A DNA stretch of 12,458 nucleotides from Bacteroidales bacterium. GTDB lineage: Bacteria > Bacteroidota > Bacteroidia > Bacteroidales > WCHB1-69. Position numbers and translations under genes: made by a program. The notes beneath the pieces were generated by a model that saw only the letters and a list, made by a program, of their open reading frames with translations, was not told the DNA's origin and did no database searches. Below are positions 8,137-12,458 of this stretch, in pieces. Numbering within the stretch: position 1 is the first letter of the stretch; each line of letters begins with the position of its first letter. The stretch is taken from assembly GCA_012519525.1 (NCBI GenBank), contig JAAYQB010000155.1:1-12458 (forward strand), in the 5' to 3' direction.

Positions 8137-8904
8137 TTACTTTTTTTGTATAATAGAAGAAAGAGTTTGATAAAGTAGTTTATATTCTTTATTTTCAATA
8201 ATAGCAAGATGTTGTTGCATAATTTTTTTGTCGTTTCTAATAGCAGGACCTGTTTGCACTTTTTCGGGTGCATGGCGTTGTACTTTACGAGCGGTTTCTT
8301 CTATCAGTGCTAATAAAATAGAAAAATCCATTCCGTTTTTCTCTACTATTTCTTTGGCAATTCGGTACATAGCATTGGTGAAATTGCATGCAAATACACC
8401 CGCCAAATGCAATTGTTTTCGTTGTTCACTGCTGATAAAATGATAGTTATCGGAAAGAATCTTCGCTAATTGCTCGATTTTTTCTTTCGTGATTTGATTG
8501 CCGGCTTCTAAACACAAAGGAATTTTTTCAAATGATAAATCAATATTTTTTGTAAATGTTTGAAAAGGATACAGAACGCCTCTGTTTTCTGTAATTGATT
8601 GAAATACATTTATGTCAACACTTCCGGAAGTATGTATCATACATTTGTTTTGATAAGGGAAATGTGCAATAACATCTTGGTAAGCATCGTCTTTTATTGA
8701 AAACAAATACATATCGGCATTTTCCTTTAACAACGATAAGTTGTCGGTATAAGGAAGATTGAATTCTTCGGCAAGTGTTTTGGCATTGTGAGGGCTATAT
8801 AATTGTAATACATTGACTTTTTTATGTAGCATTTGCTTAGTTATATGCCAAGCTACGTTTCCGCTGCCAATGATTACTACCGTTAAATTTTGATTGTTTG
8901 TCAT
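8137..8904 (-). CDS. Rossmann-fold/DUF2520 dehydrogenase-like protein
   Basis: 255 residues, the usual length for the Rossmann-like plus DUF2520 family, which resembles ketopantoate/pyrroline-5-carboxylate-type reductases. The N-terminus has the dinucleotide-binding signature VVIIGSGNVAWH (9-20). A C-terminal helical domain, including HLAGVFACNFTNAMYRIAKE (166-185) and MDFSILLALIEETARKV (192-208), matches the DUF2520 half that forms the dimer and active-site cleft in related reductases. The protein is cytoplasmic and its substrate is not known. An exact minus-strand -7 box (TACTTTTG) lies 23-30 bases upstream of the ATG and gives it its own promoter. The downstream MORN-rimO-kdsA genes are on the same strand after 172 bases. 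In other Bacteroidota this family often sits near Kdo or housekeeping genes (recalled, not checked here), which agrees with kdsA nearby. Confidence 0.88.
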   Translation of the reverse strand: MTNNQNLTVVIIGSGNVAWHITKQMLHKKVNVLQLYSPHNAKTLAEEFNLPYTDNLSLLKENADMYLFSIKDDAYQDVIAHFPYQNKCMIHTSGSVDINVFQSITENRGVLYPFQTFTKNIDLSFEKIPLCLEAGNQITKEKIEQLAKILSDNYHFISSEQRKQLHLAGVFACNFTNAMYRIAKEIVEKNGMDFSILLALIEETARKVQRHAPEKVQTGPAIRNDKKIMQQHLAIIENKEYKLLYQTLSSIIQKK

Positions 8905-8926
8905 TTTTTTTAATTATTCACATTTG

Positions 8927-8934
8927 CAAAAGTA
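8927..8934 (-). promoter_or_regulatory. Bacteroidota -7 box for the DUF2520 gene
   Basis: Read on the minus strand this is TACTTTTG, an exact match to the TAnnTTTG element used by the Bacteroidota primary sigma factor, and it continues as GCAAA. It ends 22 bases before the ATG at 8904, so the transcript would carry a leader of roughly 15 bases. No good TTTG-type -33 box is seen at the preferred spacing, so the call rests on the -7 box and its position. The same 12 bases, TACTTTTGCAAA, recur before the lipoprotein gene at 12314. Confidence 0.6.
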
Positions 8935-9081
8935 AACTATTTTTCCATATAAAAAAAGAAAATCTATCAAACGAATGGGTAAATTAATCGGATAGAAGCA
9001 GTGATGATAGGCGTGTGAGTTGCATACGACTTTAAACCGAAAAAAACGTAAGCCTAAGGCTCTAAAAACGCAGGTTTTTTG

Positions 9082-9120
9082 TGACAGTTTGTCAGTTATT
9101 GTTTATCGGCACAACTTTTG
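9082..9120 (+). promoter_or_regulatory. Candidate htpG promoter with overlapping inverted-repeat operator
   Basis: AACTTTTG at 9113-9120 matches TAnnTTTG except for its first base. TTTG at 9088-9091 lies 21 bases upstream, close to the usual Bacteroidota -33 spacing. A perfect inverted repeat TGACA-gtt-TGTCA (9082-9094) covers the -33 box, as expected for a repressor or alternative-factor site. Transcription would begin near 9127, which excludes the GTG at 9081 as the htpG start. Control by heat or stress is plausible for an Hsp90 gene but is inferred only from position. The sequence is not a CIRCE element. Confidence 0.5.
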
Positions 9121-9158
9121 AATTTCGTTATTGCGTTAATATTAAAAATTTTATGGAT

Positions 9159-11030
9159 ATGCAAAAAGGAAGCATTAATGTTCAAACGGAAAATATTTTT
9201 CCTATTATTAAAAAGTTTTTATACTCTGATAATGAGATATTTTTAAGAGAACTCGTGTCAAATGCCGTTGACGCCACACAGAAACTGAAAGCATTGGTTT
9301 CTATGGGTAAAACGGATACCGAATTAGGGGATTTAACCATTGAAATTAAATTGGATACCAAGAAGAAACAATTAATTATTTCGGATAAGGGAATAGGAAT
9401 GACCGCCGATGAGGTAGAAAAATACATCAACAATATTGCATTTTCAGGTGCGAATGATTTTTTAGAAAAATACAAAGGTGTAGACGCTGCTAATCTCATA
9501 GGTCATTTCGGCTTAGGGTTTTATTCGGCTTTTATGGTGGCGGATACGGTAGAAATTCTTACTAAATCTTATCAAAAAGATGCTGTTGCCGTTCGCTGGA
9601 AATGTGATGGAAGCACGGAATTTACGCTTAAAGAAGATAAGAAAAGCGACAGAGGAACCGATATTATTTTACATATATCGGAAGAGGCAAAAGAATTTTT
9701 AGATGAATACAAAATATTGAATCTGCTGAAAAAATACGGTAAATTTTTACCCGTTCCCATTCGTTTCGGGAACGAGAAAAAATGGGAAAAACCCGAAGGT
9801 GAAGAAAAGGAAAAAGAAATAGAAGTTCCTCGTATCATCAACAATACCAATCCTATATGGAAAATAGCCCCTTCGGAATTAAAACCGGAAGATTACGAAA
9901 AATTTTACCGTGAACTTTATCCCTATTCTTTTGAACAACCGCTATTCAACATTCATATCAATGTGGATTATCCTTTTAACTTGACGGGAATACTCTATTT
10001 TCCAAAAGTAAAAGAACGTATTGATATTCAGAAAAATAAAATACAGTTGTATTGCAATCAAGTATTTATTACGGACAATCTTGAAGGGGTAGTTCCCGAA
10101 TTTCTGATGCTTTTACACGGTGTGATTGATTCGCCTGATATTCCGTTGAATGTGAGTAGAAGCTATCTGCAAAGCGACAATAATGTGAAGAAAATTTCCG
10201 CTCATATTTCCAAGAAAGTTGCCGATAAATTGGAAGAAATGTTTAATACCAACCGAGAAGATTTTGAATCCAAATGGGACGATATTAAAACATTTATCCA
10301 ATACGGTATTCTTACGGATGAAAAATTTTATGATAGAGCTAAAAACTTTATACTCTTAAAAAATACGGAAAATAAATACTTTACGATTGAAGAATATCAA
10401 AAACACATTGAGCTTCTTCAAAAAGATAAAAACGGAACTTTGGTTCATCTTTACCTTACCAATGAAGAAGAACAATATGCCCCATTGATGGAAGCAAAAG
10501 AAAAAGGATACGATGTGCTTAATTTTGACGGAATTTTAGACATGCATTTTGTGAACTTTTTAGAGCAAAAAACGGAAAAAACATCCTTTGTCCGTATAGA
10601 TTCCGATGTGATTGATAAACTGATACAAAAAGAAGATGCATTGCCTTCAAAACTGTCGGAAGAAGAACAAAAAACCATCAAAGAAATAATTGAAAAAAAT
10701 ATTAATAAAGATACGTTTACGGTTGTATTGGAAAACATGCAAGAAACCGATTCGCCGATTTATATTACCAAACCCGAATTTCTTCGCCGTTTCAACGATA
10801 TGCAAAAAATGACGGGCGAAATGAGTTTCTATGGCATGCAAGCCGATAAAGTCAATCTGAATGTTAATGTCAATCACCCGCTGATTTATTCTCTTTTAAA
10901 AGAAAACGACGAAGCAAAAAAAGATACTATCACCAAACAGCTGATAGATATTGCTATGCTTTCGCAGCAAATGCTGAAAGGGGAAGCACTCTCGAATTTT
11001 ATCAAGCGAAGTATTGATATAATGAAATAA
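9159..11030 (+). CDS. htpG: Molecular chaperone HtpG (bacterial Hsp90)
   Basis: ATP-dependent cytosolic chaperone acting as a dimer on partly folded proteins, with the DnaK system. From the ATG at 9159 it has 623 residues, close to E. coli HtpG. The N-terminal GHKL ATPase is clear: FLRELVSNAVDAT (28-40) with Glu31, Asn35 and Asp38, DKGIGM (76-81) and GHFGLGFYSAFMVAD (115-129). The middle domain has the NVSRSYLQSD motif with the conserved catalytic Arg. The C-terminal dimerisation domain follows, without the eukaryotic MEEVD tail. An upstream in-frame GTG at 9081 would add residues unlike any Hsp90 start and would overlap the promoter, so it was rejected. An ATG at 9153, two codons earlier, is equally possible. 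The start MQKGSINV matches the usual Bacteroidota HtpG start. A strong terminator follows five bases after the stop. Confidence 0.97.
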   Translation: MQKGSINVQTENIFPIIKKFLYSDNEIFLRELVSNAVDATQKLKALVSMGKTDTELGDLTIEIKLDTKKKQLIISDKGIGMTADEVEKYINNIAFSGANDFLEKYKGVDAANLIGHFGLGFYSAFMVADTVEILTKSYQKDAVAVRWKCDGSTEFTLKEDKKSDRGTDIILHISEEAKEFLDEYKILNLLKKYGKFLPVPIRFGNEKKWEKPEGEEKEKEIEVPRIINNTNPIWKIAPSELKPEDYEKFYRELYPYSFEQPLFNIHINVDYPFNLTGILYFPKVKERIDIQKNKIQLYCNQVFITDNLEGVVPEFLMLLHGVIDSPDIPLNVSRSYLQSDNNVKKISAHISKKVADKLEEMFNTNREDFESKWDDIKTFIQYGILTDEKFYDRAKNFILLKNTENKYFTIEEYQKHIELLQKDKNGTLVHLYLTNEEEQYAPLMEAKEKGYDVLNFDGILDMHFVNFLEQKTEKTSFVRIDSDVIDKLIQKEDALPSKLSEEEQKTIKEIIEKNINKDTFTVVLENMQETDSPIYITKPEFLRRFNDMQKMTGEMSFYGMQADKVNLNVNVNHPLIYSLLKENDEAKKDTITKQLIDIAMLSQQMLKGEALSNFIKRSIDIMK

Positions 11031-11034
11031 ATTG

Positions 11035-11066
11035 AAAAAGAGACGCAATATTAAGCGTCTCTTTTT
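11035..11066 (+). terminator. Intrinsic terminator of htpG
   Basis: GAGACGC (11040-11046) pairs perfectly with GCGTCTC (11055-11061) around an 8-base loop. Five A's before and five T's after extend the stem to 12 pairs and supply the U tract. The A/T arms make it potentially bidirectional. It begins five bases after the htpG stop and ends 12 bases before the lpxH start, so lpxH should need its own promoter or read-through. Confidence 0.88.
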
Positions 11067-11078
11067 GTTATATTATGT

Positions 11079-11843
11079 ATGGAAAAAATTGATGGTAGCG
11101 TTTATTTTATATCTGATTGTCATTTTGGAATTCCCAATAAGCAAGAGAGCGATCAGCGAGAGCGTCGTGTCGTTGCATTTTTAGATTCAATCAAACAAAA
11201 TGTTACCCACCTTTTCTTATTAGGAGATATTTTTGATTTTTGGTTCGAATACAAAGATGTTGTGCCTAAAGATACTATTCGCTTTATAGGAAAGTTAGCC
11301 GAATTAGCCGATAAAGGAGTGCATATTTATTACATTCTTGGCAATCACGATATGTGGAATTTCGGATACCTGCAAAAAGAAATAGGATTAACGCAACTAA
11401 AAGGGAATCATACATTTATAATAAACGGTAAAAAAGTGTATATGGGTCATGGCGATGCGCTCGACCCTAAGGATTATGGCTATCATCTTATAAAATGGAT
11501 TTATAGCCGAAAAATCAACCGGCGATTGTTTGCGGCTTTACATCCGTCGTGGGCGTTTGCCATTGCAAGAGCTGTGTCTTTAAAAAGCAGAAAAGCTCAT
11601 ACGATAGAAGATTGCTATTTCCAAGGAGAAGAGAATGAGCCGATTATTACTTATTGTAAAAAAATATTGCAGACGGAACATTACGATTATTTTCTGTTTG
11701 GACATCGTCATTTTATGCTTTTTTTCCAACTAAATGAAAATTCACACTATATTAATACCGGCGATTGGTTAACACACGACAGCTATGTCGTTATGGAAAA
11801 TGGAAAATGTGAATTAAAACAGTTTTGTAAAGAAAAAGAATAA
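11079..11843 (+). CDS. lpxH: UDP-2,3-diacylglucosamine diphosphatase (LpxH-like metallophosphoesterase)
   Basis: Peripheral inner-membrane enzyme of lipid A synthesis that hydrolyses UDP-2,3-diacylglucosamine to lipid X and UMP with a two-metal centre. The 254 residues carry the calcineurin-like metal-binding series in order: SDCHFG (Asp13, His15), LLGDIFDFW (Asp50), LGNHDMW (Asn89, His90, Asp91), GHGD (His124) and FGHRH (His209, His211). The early IFDFWFEY segment and the length match Bacteroidota LpxH rather than a generic phosphoesterase. The start codon is only 12 bases from the terminator of htpG, so the leader is very short or transcription begins within the terminator arm. A small membrane protein gene follows after 21 bases on the same strand. 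Together with kdsA this places two lipid A/Kdo genes in the window. Confidence 0.9.
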   Translation: MEKIDGSVYFISDCHFGIPNKQESDQRERRVVAFLDSIKQNVTHLFLLGDIFDFWFEYKDVVPKDTIRFIGKLAELADKGVHIYYILGNHDMWNFGYLQKEIGLTQLKGNHTFIINGKKVYMGHGDALDPKDYGYHLIKWIYSRKINRRLFAALHPSWAFAIARAVSLKSRKAHTIEDCYFQGEENEPIITYCKKILQTEHYDYFLFGHRHFMLFFQLNENSHYINTGDWLTHDSYVVMENGKCELKQFCKEKE

Positions 11844-11864
11844 TGTATTGCTACGTGTAAAGAT

Positions 11865-12116
11865 ATGGCAAAAAAAGGAGAATATCAAGGTGGTTTTTAT
11901 GCAATTATTTTATTCCTTGGTGTATATGTGCGGTATTTTATTTTTAAAATCTTGCAAAAAAATAAAAGTATTAAATATTTATCGGGAGAAGAAAACTACC
12001 CAAAATTAGATGAAAAACAAAGATTTTATTGCTTAATTGCTGGTGTTATTTTTATTTTGCTTGTTTTTTCTATAGTTGTTTGGGGCGTGGACTATAATAA
12101 TGTTTTTTTGAAATAA
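11865..12116 (+). CDS. Small two-helix membrane protein, unknown function
   Basis: 83 residues, not recognised. A short polar N-terminus (MAKKGEYQGG) leads into a hydrophobic helix of about residues 11-28. A charged loop with SGEENYPKLDEKQ follows, then a second helix of about 54-74 and a short tail. The topology suggests an inner-membrane hairpin with both ends on the same side. It lies 21 bases after lpxH on the same strand and is probably co-transcribed, though that does not fix a role. It has ordinary A/T-rich codons and a clean membrane pattern, which argues for a real gene. No Shine-Dalgarno site is obvious. The 3' side is the repeat-bearing gap. Confidence 0.65.
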   Translation: MAKKGEYQGGFYAIILFLGVYVRYFIFKILQKNKSIKYLSGEENYPKLDEKQRFYCLIAGVIFILLVFSIVVWGVDYNNVFLK

Positions 12117-12170
12117 AAAAATATTTCCTTTGCAAAAATATAACACACTTTTTGGGACAGTACCTTTTTT

Positions 12171-12236
12171 TAACCGCAAAGGACGCAAAGATTAACCGCA
12201 AAGAACGCAAAGATTAACCCAAAGAACGCAAAGAAT
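12171..12236. repeat. Three tandem copies of a 22-base CGCAAAG-rich repeat
   Basis: Units at 12171-12192, 12193-12214 and 12215-12236. The second unit, TAACCGCAAAGAACGCAAAG plus AT, differs from the first by one base (GGA/GAA). The third has lost one G and is slightly diverged at its end. Each unit contains two CGCAAAG-type heptamers, so the array reads as five CGCAAAG and one CCAAAG-type core. It lies in a non-coding gap and has no spacers, so it is not a CRISPR array. Its function is unknown. Confidence 0.85.
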
Positions 12237-12313
12237 TTTATTCGAAAAATTTTCACTTTATGATAAAAAAACGTTTTTTTCTTTACTTAACTAAAAAGAA
12301 ACAAATAAAAGTA

Positions 12314-12321
12314 TACTTTTG
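12314..12321 (+). promoter_or_regulatory. Bacteroidota -7 box for the lipoprotein gene
   Basis: TACTTTTG is an exact match to TAnnTTTG. It ends 17 bases before the ATG at 12339, which gives a leader of about 10 bases. The -33 region is A/T-rich with no clear TTTG. The same 12 bases, TACTTTTGCAAA, precede the DUF2520 gene on the other strand, which supports both calls. Confidence 0.65.
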
Positions 12322-12338
12322 CAAAAAAATCATAAGTC

Positions 12339-12458
12339 ATGAAAAAAATTGTCTTTTATTTTTTACTTCTTGTTTTTTGCTTATCTTGTGAAGAACCGGT
12401 TATATATAAAGATTTTATCTTAAAAAAAATTCCTTATACAGGAAATGAATTACGAATG
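12339..12458 (+). CDS. Putative outer-membrane lipoprotein (3' partial)
   Basis: Only the first 40 codons are inside the window, and the frame is still open at the edge. The N-terminus MKKIVFYFLLLVFCLSC is a lipoprotein signal: a basic start, a hydrophobic core, and a lipobox ending L-S-Cys17. Glu18 and Glu19 follow directly, a charge pattern resembling the lipoprotein export signal that sends Bacteroidota lipoproteins to the cell surface. The mature part (EEPVIYKDF and onward) is not recognised. A good -7 box and a short A-rich leader support the start. Function cannot be assigned from so short a fragment. Confidence 0.75.
   Translation, partial: MKKIVFYFLLLVFCLSCEEPVIYKDFILKKIPYTGNELRM

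Larger units (their letters stand above)
8905..9158. other. Divergent intergenic region between the DUF2520 gene and htpG
   Basis: 254 bases without a recognisable gene. The left part carries the minus-strand promoter of the DUF2520 gene. The middle (about 8977-9030) is visibly richer in G and C than its flanks. Next come a short inverted repeat AGCCTAAGGCT (9051-9061) and a weak hairpin with a T tract (9064-9080). The right part holds the TGACA-gtt-TGTCA inverted repeat and the candidate htpG promoter. No tRNA or known riboswitch was recognised. Confidence 0.6.
12117..12338. other. Intergenic region with repeats and a lipoprotein promoter
   Basis: 222 bases without a gene. It holds minus- and plus-strand sequences close to the -7 box around 12125-12140, the motif GGGACAGTACC near 12155, three CGCAAAG-rich repeats (12171-12236), a 16-base A7-CG-T7 palindrome at 12265-12280, and an exact -7 box before the lipoprotein gene. 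No terminator strong enough to call was found after the small membrane protein gene. Confidence 0.6.

Noticed and set aside
9064..9080. A rho-independent terminator in the htpG upstream region
   Set aside because: The stem is mostly A-T pairs and no plus-strand gene lies upstream to be terminated.
9081..9158. N-terminal extension of htpG from a GTG codon
   Set aside because: The residues do not match Hsp90 starts, and the segment holds the candidate promoter and operator.
12171..12236. A possible CRISPR array
   Set aside because: The units are directly adjacent with no spacers, and no cas genes are visible.

Overview
The window looks like a chromosomal segment of a member of the Bacteroidota, probably Bacteroidales. 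The DNA is AT-rich, starts are mostly preceded by A/T-rich tracts rather than clear Shine-Dalgarno sites, and matches to the Bacteroidota -7 promoter box TAnnTTTG lie just upstream of several genes. The proteins also fit: a metal-dependent (Cys-type) KdsA, an HtpG beginning MQKG, a Rossmann/DUF2520 protein, an MBOAT with tandem SGNH partners, and a lipoprotein whose Cys is followed by acidic residues. No plasmid, phage or CRISPR content was seen, and I recognised no tRNA or rRNA gene.

Region 1 (2-4387, + strand) is a tight three-gene cassette: two related SGNH/GDSL-type exported or periplasmic enzymes, the first cut by the window edge, and a large MBOAT membrane acyltransferase. Junctions overlap by 1 and 11 bases, so the genes are almost certainly co-transcribed and translationally coupled. 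This is the AlgI/AlgJ/AlgX or PatA/PatB logic: the MBOAT moves an acyl (usually acetyl) group across the inner membrane and SGNH partners place it on, or remove it from, a surface or periplasmic glycan. The glycan is unknown.

Region 2 (4384-8904, - strand) reads, in order of transcription, DUF2520 dehydrogenase-like protein, a 172-base gap, a secreted 17-repeat MORN_2 protein, rimO (11-base gap) and kdsA (42-base gap). kdsA meets the MBOAT gene tail to tail and their stop codons overlap. The last three genes look like one operon combining an exported repeat protein, ribosomal protein S12 modification and Kdo synthesis.

Region 3 (8905-12116, + strand) begins with a 254-base divergent control region holding a perfect inverted repeat over a candidate htpG promoter, then htpG (Hsp90), a strong intrinsic terminator, lpxH (lipid A synthesis) and a small two-helix membrane protein of unknown function.

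Region 4 (12117-12458) is a 222-base gap with about three copies of a 22-base CGCAAAG-rich repeat and a clear promoter box, followed by the start of a lipoprotein gene that runs off the window.

Taken together, most genes serve the cell envelope: lipid A (lpxH), Kdo (kdsA) and glycan O-acylation (SGNH-SGNH-MBOAT), plus an exported repeat protein and a lipoprotein, with two housekeeping genes (rimO, htpG) among them. I did not find a clearly new defence or mobile system. The most unusual items are the paralogous SGNH pair with an insert-bearing MBOAT, the 17-repeat exported protein, the htpG operator candidate, and the terminator abutting lpxH.
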